From NCBI GenBank assembly GCA_029260765.1, contig JAJDCP010000046.1, forward strand, positions 1 through 64,000: a stretch of 64,000 bases of DNA, read 5' to 3'. The position numbers were made by a program, and so were the translations under genes. This document shows, piece after piece, positions 1 to 8,500 of the stretch (position 1 is its first letter; each line of letters starts with the position of its first letter). This DNA comes from Planctomycetota bacterium. GTDB taxonomy: Bacteria > Planctomycetota > J058 > JAJDCP01. The notes beneath the pieces are model-generated. The model did no database searches. It saw only the letters and a program-made list of their open reading frames with translations, and was not told where the DNA came from.

Positions 1-1
1 C

Positions 2-277
2 GGTGCCAAGGGCGACGATGGCGGCGCCAAGGGCGACGACGGCGGTGCCAAGGGCGACGACGGCGGTGCCAAGGGCGACGATGGCGGTGCCAAGGGCGAC
101 GACGGCGGTGCCAAGGGCGACGACGGCGGTGCCAAGGGCGACGACTCTACCAAGGGCGACGATGGCGGAGCCAAGGGAGACGACTCCACCAAGGGCGACG
201 ACGGCGGTGCCAAGGGCGACGACGGCGGTGCCAAGGGCGACGATTCCACCAAGGATGGCGGAGCCAAGGGCGACACT
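2..277 (+). repeat. 21-bp tandem repeat encoding GAKGDDG
   Basis: Near-identical 21-bp units run from the window edge to about 277. The first six are almost perfect; later ones have Ser-Thr in place of Gly-Ala or lose a codon. Every unit is a multiple of 3 bp, so copy-number change would alter protein length without a frameshift. The true 5' limit is outside the window. Confidence 0.9.
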
Positions 278-1702
278 GGCGGGGGCAAGGGCACAACCGA
301 CGCTGCAGCTGCCGCTGCCGCGGCAGGTGCTGCCGCGGCGGGTGCTGCCGCGGCGGGTGCTGCCGCAGCGGGTGCTGCAGGCGCGGCGGGCGCGGCCGGC
401 ACAGCTGGCATCGCGGCTGGCGGAGCTGGGGCAACACCGTCGAGCGCGACCAAGGACGGTGCCGACACTGATAGCAAGGCTCCCGGTAAGGGTGGCCTGA
501 GCACCGCTGGCAAGCTGAGCCTCGCTGGCGCGGTGGGCCTCAGTGGTGCCGCGGTGATGGGGGCAGGCGCAGGTGCTGGTCAGACAGCGGGTGCTGCCGC
601 AGGTAGCGCGGGAGGCCCGATCACCCGCAAGCAGGCCGAGATCGCTGTCGGACGCCATATCCAGAAGCGTGCGATCGATGAACTGGAAGTAGATGTCGCT
701 GATGAGCAGCTGCGACCGAGTGGCGATGCCCGCGCAGCAGAGCTGACGCAGCAGGCCGGCGACGAAGCCCACGAGAAGATCGGCATCGATCTGGTCGAAA
801 CCACCGCGCCCGGACCATTCCTCGAACCTGAGCAACGCAAAGAGCTCGCGGAGAAGATCGCGGCGCGCAGTCGCGAAGAGCTTGAGGTCGACCTGGTCGA
901 AGTGCTCCCCGACAACAGCCGTCCCGAGCATGCACTGGCGAGCCAGTTGCACGAAGACGTCCGACGGCTGGTGGGCGTTGACCTCGCCACCGAATTGGAG
1001 GTCCAGAAGGCCCCTCCAGCAGCGGCCGCTACGGGCGAAACAGGAACAGGAAAGCCTGTCGAAGCAGAAAAGACTGGCGGAGCCGAAAGCACCACCGAGG
1101 CCGATGAACCTCCGGGTGACCGCCTGGTCGACTTCGACGCAGAGTCCAAGACTGAGGCCGACGAGCCGCCAGGGGATCAGCTCGTAGACTTCGACGCCGC
1201 GGAGGAGACCAAATGCGAGCCTGGAGCCGAAGCCTCCGATCAGCATGCCGGACCGGTCTCCCCCGAGGATGCAGCCCGCAGCCTGGCTGTCGCGCTCGAC
1301 GCCCGCGACGAAGGCCTCGCCCTCGAGGCTGAGTTGCGCGCCGCTCGGGAAGCAGAAGAGGCCGAGAGCGGCGCCGAATCAGCAGGCGAGCCGACCGATC
1401 CGGACACAGCAGCCGCTGCCGCAGAAGAAGATCCCGATGCCGCGGCTGCTGCCGCCGAGGAGGATCCGGATGCCTCATCTGCTGACGAGAAGGAAGTTGC
1501 TGACAAGGCGGACGCCGCCAAGACGGAAGCCGACGCGGCACCAGAGCTCAGTGACCCGGAAAAAGTGAGCGCCATTGTCGACGAAGGCCTGAAGCTGCTC
1601 CAGACTCTCGGCTACCAACCTCGTCCCGAATCCGAGCGACAGCCTCGTGATGGCAAGAAGGCAAGCGCCGATAAGCCTGCCGCTGACACCGACAAGGGCT
1701 AG
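2..1702 (+). CDS. Repeat-rich acidic protein, 5' truncated
   Basis: The frame is open from the window edge to a TAG at 1700-1702 (566 codons), so the start lies upstream. Part one is a seven-residue repeat GAKGDDG with some STKGDD variants. Next come Ala-rich GAAAA/GAA blocks (about 300-430), then a short small-residue hydrophobic stretch (about 510-600). Two related helical units of about 60 residues follow (about 605-800 and 815-1005), each with an 'ELEVD' and a 'G(I/V)DL' motif. The tail is acidic, with duplicated TEADEPPGD and DPDAAAAAAEE blocks. No enzyme motif is visible. A structural or secreted role is a guess. A GTG-started frame at 3-500 is an Arg/Pro/Thr-rich shadow of the repeat. 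Confidence 0.8.
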   Translation, partial: GAKGDDGGAKGDDGGAKGDDGGAKGDDGGAKGDDGGAKGDDGGAKGDDSTKGDDGGAKGDDSTKGDDGGAKGDDGGAKGDDSTKDGGAKGDTGGGKGTTDAAAAAAAAGAAAAGAAAAGAAAAGAAGAAGAAGTAGIAAGGAGATPSSATKDGADTDSKAPGKGGLSTAGKLSLAGAVGLSGAAVMGAGAGAGQTAGAAAGSAGGPITRKQAEIAVGRHIQKRAIDELEVDVADEQLRPSGDARAAELTQQAGDEAHEKIGIDLVETTAPGPFLEPEQRKELAEKIAARSREELEVDLVEVLPDNSRPEHALASQLHEDVRRLVGVDLATELEVQKAPPAAAATGETGTGKPVEAEKTGGAESTTEADEPPGDRLVDFDAESKTEADEPPGDQLVDFDAAEETKCEPGAEASDQHAGPVSPEDAARSLAVALDARDEGLALEAELRAAREAEEAESGAESAGEPTDPDTAAAAAEEDPDAAAAAAEEDPDASSADEKEVADKADAAKTEADAAPELSDPEKVSAIVDEGLKLLQTLGYQPRPESERQPRDGKKASADKPAADTDKG

Positions 1703-1831
1703 CGCTCCGCGCATGGCGGCAGCGCGCTGGGGGTAGGACCCGGCAGTCAACATTGTTTAGGGTTCTGAGCAGCGCGGCTGGTGCGGCCTGGCGGCGAAGC
1801 GGCTCCCCCGGACTCCACAATCAGGCAGACC

Positions 1832-2797
1832 TCAAGGCTTCAGCAGCGCATCCGGATTGTCGCTGGAGCTGATCTCGAGAGTGTTCCCACTCGGATCCTG
1901 AAAGACCATGATGGCCTGCTTCCCCGCCTTGGCGACGAAACGCGTGCGGGGAGGGATCGTGAAGCTCACGCCAGAGGCCTCGAGTCTACGCACCAGCTCT
2001 TGCCACGACCCACGCGGCAGAATCAGGCCGAATCGGCGCACGGCGGCCCCTTCACGGTCTACCTCACTGCCACTACCCGCCTCGGTGCTCTGGTACAGCT
2101 TAAGATGGTGGCCCCAGAAATCGATCAGCACAAAGTCGGCCGCGCTCTGGCCTTCAGGGCAGCCGAGGATCTTGCCGTAGAATTGCAGCGCGGCGCTGAG
2201 ATCATGCACGGGGACCGTCAGGTAGAAGCGCGGCCGGTCGCGGTCAGGTGTCGCCATCTGCGGCACTTTTTGCGTCGGCTTGTAGAGAATGGTCGCTTCA
2301 TGGCTGGACAGATCGAAGGCCTTGCCCGGCGGCGGCACGTACGCGGGATTGAAAGGCCGCAAGCGGCCCGTGGTTGCCCCGGGTGGCGCAGTCTGCCTGG
2401 GCAGGGGGAAGTGCTCTTTGGGCTCGACAGGAGGGACGTCGAGATTCAACGCCGCCACGTCGGGGATGGCGGGCCAGCCTTCCTCTTCGGGCTCTGCCTT
2501 GGCGATCTCGACAATGCGCGCCGCGACTTTGCCAAAATGGACTTCAGACCCAGGATACAACGGGGTCCAGTGCTCGCTCAGGCGCACTCCGCTCACAAAA
2601 GTCCCGTTGGAGCTACCGAGGTCTGCGATCCAAAGCTGGTCGTTGTAGATCTCGATCCTGGCATGGTTCCAGGAGATGTCCGCATCCCTGAGGCACAATG
2701 TGGCGTCGGGGCGGCGGCCGATGATCACATTTCCGCCCAGCGGAATGGTCTGGCCGCGGCTCTTACCGCCCACGATGACGAGGTTCGCCAGGTGCAT
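1832..2797 (-). CDS. FHA domain protein with C-terminal VOC (glyoxalase-like) domain
   Basis: The 321-residue product has an FHA fold at about residues 5-95: GRRPDA, SWNHARI at the Ser/His phosphothreonine site, and LGSSNGTFV. A Pro-rich linker follows (about 95-185). A vicinal-oxygen-chelate domain fills about 188-310, with paired beta-alpha-beta units (FYLTVPVHDLSAALQFYGKI, then VFQDPSGNTLEI). FHA domains bind phosphothreonine, so a kinase partner is expected; two kinase genes lie in this window. VOC domains bind metals or small ligands, and the substrate here is unknown. ATG at 2797 is preferred over the GTG one codon earlier, with AGGGATC upstream. The gene is transcribed divergently from the pilin-like gene at 2958. 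Confidence 0.8.
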   Translation of the reverse strand: MHLANLVIVGGKSRGQTIPLGGNVIIGRRPDATLCLRDADISWNHARIEIYNDQLWIADLGSSNGTFVSGVRLSEHWTPLYPGSEVHFGKVAARIVEIAKAEPEEEGWPAIPDVAALNLDVPPVEPKEHFPLPRQTAPPGATTGRLRPFNPAYVPPPGKAFDLSSHEATILYKPTQKVPQMATPDRDRPRFYLTVPVHDLSAALQFYGKILGCPEGQSAADFVLIDFWGHHLKLYQSTEAGSGSEVDREGAAVRRFGLILPRGSWQELVRRLEASGVSFTIPPRTRFVAKAGKQAIMVFQDPSGNTLEISSSDNPDALLKP

Positions 2798-2901
2798 CAC
2801 AGCCGATCCCTGCTACAGTTCGCAAATAGTGTAGCAAACCTACAACGAAACGGCGAATGGAGTGCGCATTCAGCGCAGAACATCCTCCTCAGCGCTCTGC
2901 C

Positions 2902-2930
2902 TTTATGGCCGCAACACCTGCAGCTATACT
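2902..2930 (+). promoter_or_regulatory. Candidate sigma70-type promoter
   Basis: A TATACT -10 box at 2925-2930 (five of six consensus bases) lies 17 bp after a weak -35 TTTATG at 2902-2907. It sits just upstream of the Shine-Dalgarno and GTG start of the gene at 2958. Assigned by eye only. Confidence 0.35.
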
Positions 2931-2957
2931 GGCTCGGGAGTCAACCAGGAGAGTCCC

Positions 2958-3422
2958 GTGCCCGCTTCCCCGCCTCCAACCAAGCGCATGTGGCCCGGCT
3001 GCCTGATCGGTATGTTGCTGCTCGTCAGCGCCGCAGCGGTGTGGTGGCTGATCGTGCGTCCCAAACTCGCACTCGAACGCGAGCGCACCCGAGAGGCGGC
3101 ACTTGTCGAGCACCTGCACTCGCTGGTCGACGCACAGCAACAGTTCTATGACGAGGACCTCGACGAAGATGGCGTGTATGACTACGCGACCGCCAGCGAA
3201 TTGGCGGCGCAGAAGCTGTTCGACGCCCAGACCAACGCGCTCTATCGGATCGAGCTCGAAGTCGAGGCGATCCGCTGGCAAGCCACGGCCGAGCCCAAGG
3301 ACGGGCAGGGCCGCTACTTCTTCGTCGACCACACGGGAGTTGTCCGGGCTCAGACGGGGACTTTCGCCGGACCGCAAAGCGAAAAACTGGCTCCGGACAC
3401 GCGCCAGGACCCCAACAGATAG
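2958..3422 (+). CDS. Membrane-anchored protein with pilin-like globular domain
   Basis: The GTG at 2958 is preferred because AGGAGAG lies five bases upstream; the open frame continues back to 2862 without a comparable site. The 154-residue product has a Pro-rich N-terminus, one membrane segment at about residues 14-34 and an exposed domain. It carries QFYDEDLDEDGVYDYAT, then YFFVDHTGVVRAQTG near the end. The two pilin-like proteins at 29322 and 29905 have matching blocks (FFQSDLDKD..DYAT and FFV..G.IR). Here the anchor is an ordinary hydrophobic segment with no G/FTLIE prepilin cleavage motif. It probably belongs to the same superfamily, but not as a processed pilin. Its 3' end overlaps the convergent glycosyltransferase by about 70 bp. 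Confidence 0.75.
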   Translation: MPASPPPTKRMWPGCLIGMLLLVSAAAVWWLIVRPKLALERERTREAALVEHLHSLVDAQQQFYDEDLDEDGVYDYATASELAAQKLFDAQTNALYRIELEVEAIRWQATAEPKDGQGRYFFVDHTGVVRAQTGTFAGPQSEKLAPDTRQDPNR

Positions 3423-4699
3423 CCCGCAAGCGCGCCGTACTCCAGTCCAGTCAGCCCGTACCACTCCCCCCAGGGCAGGGTCGCATAGGTGATGTAGGTC
3501 AAAGGCAGGAGCACTGACCACAACACCGCGACCCTCGTCCGCGCAAAGGGTGCGAAAGCGAGCAGAGGACACGCATACCAGGGATGCACGATCGAAGCCC
3601 CGAGCAGGTAGATGAACAACGCCGCGTGCATCCCTTCGAGAAGTCCGCCGACCCCGCCCTTACGCGAGGACCAGGCAACGACCACAATGCCCAGCACCAC
3701 TGCCGGCGCCAACAGCAACGCGCTCTGCTCGGCGAGCTCCAACTCATCGGCAGCTTCAAGTGCTGTGCGTAGAAGACGATAGAGACCTGCATTGAAGTGG
3801 AATTTTTGGTAGTACAGCCCGACACTTGCCAGGAAATTGGGCAGCTGGCGAAGACCCAGGAATGGCAAGAAGCTCGCAGCGCTCAACGTCAGCACACCGC
3901 TGTGAAAGGCCAGATTCCGCCGCCAGGAGAGGCGTGGCAGCAGCAACGGCAGGAAGATCAGGGGGATCAACTTCGAGGCCACCGCCAGCGACAAGGCCAA
4001 GGCCGCAAGCAGCCATCGCTCGCGGGACAGCCACCAGACGCTTGCCAGGCAGAAACAGACCATCGCTGCCTCGAAGTGCAGGTTCCCCGTCAGCTCAACG
4101 ATCACGAGCGGATTGAGAGCATACAACAACGAAAGGTTGGCAGGTTTGCCCGCCGCCTCCAGCAGTCTTCCCAAGAGCAGGAGGCTAGCGAGCTCCATGA
4201 GGACGATCACGAGCTTCATAGCCACCACGCTGGCCAGCAACGAACGCGGAAACAACCAGCAGGCCGTGGCAAAAACGGCCTGGCAGAAAGGTGGATAGAC
4301 CGTGTAGTAGCGCGGCGAGTTGAGCAGCGGATAGAGTTCGGCCAACGCGGGATCATCGGGGGAACGCGACAACCGCTCCTCAGGCAGCTCAGCGAACGGA
4401 TTCTCGCCCTGTGCGCTCAGTCGCCCGTCCCAGACAAACCGGTAGAAATCATCGCTCAATAGCGGCAGGCCAAACGCCAGGACCAGGCGGAACAGCACCG
4501 CGCTGATCAGCAGCAGTCGCAGATGCCGCGCCTGCCCCAACCGCAGCAGCAGGAACCAGGCGGCAAACAAGCCCGCGTAGCAGCTCCACAAGGCCACCAG
4601 GTCGTCGCGCTGCACTTCGTAGCCAAGCAGTAGATACAAAACCAGGCTCGCGGCCAGAAGCAGACCGATCAGCAGGTTTCCCCAGCAGGCCCGCCTCAT
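3350..4699 (-). CDS. Polytopic GT-C-type glycosyltransferase (GT87/PIG-M-like)
   Basis: The 449-residue protein has roughly ten to twelve hydrophobic segments. The first exoplasmic loop carries SDDFYRFVWDGRLSAQGENP, the acidic-pair motif of polyprenyl-phosphate-sugar glycosyltransferases such as GT87 and PIG-M relatives. NPLVIVELTGNLHFE and SKLIPL match other conserved GT-C loops. The expected role is transfer of mannose or a similar sugar from a lipid carrier to an extracytoplasmic glycan; donor and acceptor are not readable. ATG at 4699 overlaps the TGA of the upstream cyclase (ATGA, 4696-4699), so the two are probably translationally coupled. An ATG 21 bases earlier is possible. Confidence 0.8.
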   Translation of the reverse strand: MRRACWGNLLIGLLLAASLVLYLLLGYEVQRDDLVALWSCYAGLFAAWFLLLRLGQARHLRLLLISAVLFRLVLAFGLPLLSDDFYRFVWDGRLSAQGENPFAELPEERLSRSPDDPALAELYPLLNSPRYYTVYPPFCQAVFATACWLFPRSLLASVVAMKLVIVLMELASLLLLGRLLEAAGKPANLSLLYALNPLVIVELTGNLHFEAAMVCFCLASVWWLSRERWLLAALALSLAVASKLIPLIFLPLLLPRLSWRRNLAFHSGVLTLSAASFLPFLGLRQLPNFLASVGLYYQKFHFNAGLYRLLRTALEAADELELAEQSALLLAPAVVLGIVVVAWSSRKGGVGGLLEGMHAALFIYLLGASIVHPWYACPLLAFAPFARTRVAVLWSVLLPLTYITYATLPWGEWYGLTGLEYGALAGYLLGSWRVSGASFSLCGPAKVPV

Positions 4700-5343
4700 G
4701 TCTCGCCGGCAGAGTTCCACCCCGCGGGCAGCAACACAGCCCGCACGGGGGAGGCATCCGCGCCTTCGAGGCGCAGCGGCAGCGCGACCAGCGTGTAGAC
4801 GCCATCCGGCACCCCCGTCAACACAATGCCCTCGAGCACCGCCATGTCGTGGGCGAAGAGGGCCTGATGCGAGGGTAGATCCTTGCTGTCTGCGGGATCG
4901 ACCGACGGTGTATCGATGCCTACCAGCCTGACCCCAGCGCTCGCTAGTAGCTCGATCAATGCTGAAGAGAGGGCCTTGAAATCATCGCACCAACTCTCTG
5001 GGTCAGGGAAGGAGCCGGTGTGGAACAACACCCGCGGTGCAAGGATCTCCCGGCCGCCGAGGTGTTCGGGGTGGATACGGGCCGCACCAGCCGTCTGCAC
5101 GCTCAAAACCTGGCACAACCCGAGATACGGTTGCAGAGGGCGCGCGTCGATGCCCGCTCCCGTGGCATGGTAGTGGTTGGGCGCGTCGGCATGCGCTCCG
5201 ATATGGAGAGTGCTCTTGATCGACGAGAGCAACAGGTGATCACCCTTGTCAAAAGCCATCGCGACCTGGCGCTCGTAGGGCGTATCGCCAGGGAAGACCG
5301 CCAGCCGGGAGGAAACGACGGGAGTGATGTCGAACCAGCTCAC
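4696..5343 (-). CDS. Cyclase family protein, kynurenine formamidase-like (KynB type)
   Basis: GTG at 5343 follows AAAGGAG at good spacing and gives 215 residues, close to the roughly 210 of KynB proteins; the open frame extends to 5457 without a better site. The metal-binding signature is HIGAHADAPNHY, matching the family's HxGTHxDxPxH. VFPGDTPY near the N-terminus and VGIDTPSVDP also fit. KynB hydrolyses N-formyl-L-kynurenine in tryptophan catabolism. The wider cyclase family acts on other amides and lactones, so the substrate is uncertain. It is the first gene of a two-gene unit with the glycosyltransferase downstream, which gives no pathway hint. Confidence 0.8.
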   Translation of the reverse strand: MSWFDITPVVSSRLAVFPGDTPYERQVAMAFDKGDHLLLSSIKSTLHIGAHADAPNHYHATGAGIDARPLQPYLGLCQVLSVQTAGAARIHPEHLGGREILAPRVLFHTGSFPDPESWCDDFKALSSALIELLASAGVRLVGIDTPSVDPADSKDLPSHQALFAHDMAVLEGIVLTGVPDGVYTLVALPLRLEGADASPVRAVLLPAGWNSAGET

Positions 5344-5443
5344 CTCGAGCTCCTTTGCTGTCTCAACGAGCGCCTGGCTGCTTCGGTTCCCCAGCGCCCT
5401 CAGGCATGATAGCTGCAGTCCCGCGATCGGACGAGAGCCATCG

Positions 5444-5466
5444 AAAAACGGCCCCAAGGGGCCGTT
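5444..5466 (-). terminator. Intrinsic terminator of the large surface-protein gene
   Basis: A perfect 9-bp stem (AACGGCCCC pairing with GGGGCCGTT) with a tiny loop is followed, on the minus strand, by TTTTTC. It lies 38-60 bases past the stop of the 5504-9124 gene and ahead of the KynB-like gene, so it separates the two transcripts. Confidence 0.8.
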
Positions 5467-5503
5467 CAGGAACTCTGCGGAAACGCTCTAGCAGGCACCA
5501 GGC

Positions 5504-8500
5504 TCAGGCTTGCACTTCCTTACGCCGACGCAGCCGCAGGACGCAACCGAGGACAGCCAGAGCCAACCAGCCCGCAGCCGAGCTCAGGTCTGAGCGACTC
5601 TGGACCGAGCAGGTGCCGCCGTCGCCACCACCACTGCTGGTGCTCGGGGAGTTGCTGAAGCCACCACTGCCAGGATTGGTCGTGCCACCGGGATTCGGAT
5701 TCGGATTCGGATTCGGATTCGGATTCGGATTCGGATTCGGATTCGGATTCGGATTCGGGTTCGGGTTGGTCCCACCGCTTACCGTCGCGGAATCTTCGTT
5801 CGAATACGCCGACATCGCGCTGCCCTGGAAAGCCCGGACACGATACATGTACGTCACACCGGCGGTGACATTGGCGTCCTGGTAGGTCGCGATGTTGGCA
5901 CCGACTGAGGCGATCTCCTGGAACTGTGCAGCCGGGCTGTCTTTGCGCTCGATCTTGAAGCCGTCTTCATTCGTCGAGTTGTCATCCCAGCCCATGTTGA
6001 TGGCCGCGCCAGCAACGGTGCATTTCAGCAGGCTCGGAGCTGTCGGGGTCGTCGGGGTCGGGGTGCCGCCCCCAGCGATGGTGACGTCGGCCTCATTCGA
6101 GAAGCTCGAGTTGCCGCCGACATTGAAGGCGCGCACTTTGTAGAAGTACGTGCTGCCAGCTGCCAGTCCCGTGTCCTGGTAGGTCGTGACGTCCGCGGCC
6201 AGGCTGGCGATCTCTTGATAGGTTCCTGCCAGTCCGTCCTTACGCTCGACTTTGAAACCGTCTTCGTTGTTGCTGGCGTCAGTCCAGCTCAAGTCGGCAG
6301 TGCCGGCACCTGCAGTGGCCGTCAAGCCCGAAGGCGCCGTGGGAGCCGGGTTCGGCTGCGGGGTCGTGCCCTGCACAGTGGCGTTCACTTCGTTGGAGGG
6401 CGTCGAGTTGCCCGCGGCACTGAAGGCCATGACACGGTAGACATACTGGCCGGCCGCCACGTTGTTGTCGTTGTACGAGTTGGCGTTGGCGGGCAGGCTG
6501 GCGACCTGAGCGTAGGTGCCCTGGGCGCCGGTCTTGCGCTCGACTCTGAAGCCGGTCTCGTTGCTGGAGGTGTCTGTCCAACCGAGGCCCACGGTGGTTC
6601 CGTTGACATTGGCAGTCAGGCCTGTGGGGGCCGAGGGGACGGTGGGTTGCGGCGTCGAGGCGGTGACCGTCAGCGCGGTCGCATCGTGGCCCTTGTTGTT
6701 GCTCTCGTTGGCCTCGGCCACGGCACTCTGGTCGTCCGTGATCATTCCAACGTAGTAGGTCCCCGGGTTGACGTTGGCCGGCAGCACGAACGAGGCAGCC
6801 GTCGGTCCGTCGGACGCGCCGGCAGCCAGACCGGTCGACTGGAAGTCATACAGCAGCACGTCCTGGACGGTGATATCCGTGTTCGGAGACAGGTAGATTC
6901 CGTAGCGGAAGGCACCAGCGGCGGCAGTGCCGACGTTGCTGAAGCGACGCGTGACGCTGAGGGTCGCACCCGGCGTGGCCGTGTAGCTGCCCAGAGTGAT
7001 ACTGTCGACCATCAGGTCCGGCTGGCCCGGAGTGGCGATCGTGATCGGCGTCGAGTCATAGGCAATGTTGTTGGCTTCGTCCGTCTCGCTCACCGCGCTC
7101 AGATCATCGACGATCATGCCGACATAGTACGTGGACTGCGACAAGGACGCCGGCAGGGTAACGCTGACGTTGGTCGGACCATTGGAAGCCGAAGCGGCCA
7201 GGCTGTTCAAGGTCGCCTGGTGCAGCAACTGGTCAGCGGTGCTGATGGTCTGATCGGTCGACAGGTAGATACCGTAGCGGAAGGCACCCGCGGCGCCTGT
7301 GCCGGCGTTGGTGAAGGTCCGCGAAACGTTGAGGCTCGCTCCGGCCGTCGCGCTGTGGCTCGCCGCGGTCACACTGTTGGCGACCAGGTCGATGCCGCCA
7401 CTGGGGGTGCCACCGCCACCGGCAGGCGTAAAGCGGTAGTTCGAGGTCGGCGCCGTGGCGATGGTGTTGGTCGCCGAAGGTCCGCCGTAGCCGACGCTGC
7501 CGTTGCCATTTTCGATCCCGATGCTGGCATTCATGGCGGTCCAGTTCTGCAACGTGTCGTAATGCAGCTCGATCAGGTTCGAACCTTCGAACAGGCGGAT
7601 CTGGCCATAGAGGAAGTCAGAGGGCGCGTAGAGGCGCGAAACGGAGAAGTACTCAACCACGAAAACGCGATTCGGAGCGCTGCCTTCGGTGCTGACGTAG
7701 ACACCGTCGGTCCCGCCGTTGGCGGCGATCTCCAGGTCATCCCAGAACAGGGCAATCACGCTGTTGGGCCCGTTGGCGTCAGGAATGTTGTCGTTGCTGT
7801 AGGCCGTTCCGTTGCTTCCGAAGGTGATGTAGCCATTGGTGCTGACCAACACCGACGTATACGAGGTCCCGAAGAAGTCGAAGCTGAAGCCCAGGTTGAC
7901 ACTGGCTTCGGCGTCGTCCGCAGGACTCGCAACGCCGTCCCACAGCTGAGTGCCCGTCGCCAGCAGGGTCATGCCCTGAGCGAAAGTCGACATCGTGTAG
8001 CTGCCCGAGCCCGTACCTGGGTTGGTGCCCGGGCCTGGGCCTGGGTTCGTCCCGCCGCCGCTCACCACCAGGGCGGTCGCGTCGTGGCCGGCGTTGTTGG
8101 TCTCGTCGCTCTCGGTCACAGCGCCCTGATCGTCGACAATCACGCCGACATAGTAGCTGCCTGCCGAGGTGCTGGCGGGAATCGTAACAGTGATCGGCCA
8201 GGGCCCGTTGGTGTAGTTGCTCTGCAGACCCGTCGTGGTGTAGTCGTACAGCAGCACGTCTGTCGCCGTGATGCTGGTGTCGTTCGACAGGTAGATCGCA
8301 TAACGGAAAGCCCCGGCGTCACCCGTGCCAAAATTGGTGTACTGGCGGGTGACGTCGATGCTGCCGCCAGCCGCGATCGTGTACTGTGACAAGGAAACCC
8401 CGTCGACAGTCAGATCGGGCAGGTTGCCGCCAGGATTGGTACCCGGACCGGGATTCGTGCCACCACCCTGGCCACTGGGCGTGAACTTGTAGTTGCTCGT

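Noticed and set aside
1-277. Regular repeats at the left edge as a CRISPR array
   Set aside because: Units are contiguous 21-mers without unique spacers and are in frame within a coding sequence.
3-500. Plus-strand frame encoding MPRAT repeats
   Set aside because: It is the +1 shadow of the GAKGDDG repeat; the real frame is open to 1702 and has balanced composition.
5691-5768. Hexamer tract as a regulatory or CRISPR-like repeat
   Set aside because: It is inside a coding region, in frame, and encodes Asn-Pro repeats.
6215-8389. 724-codon plus-strand open frame
   Set aside because: It lies antisense to the well-supported CARDB/FN3 surface protein, and its Arg/Gly/Val-rich translation shows no domain.
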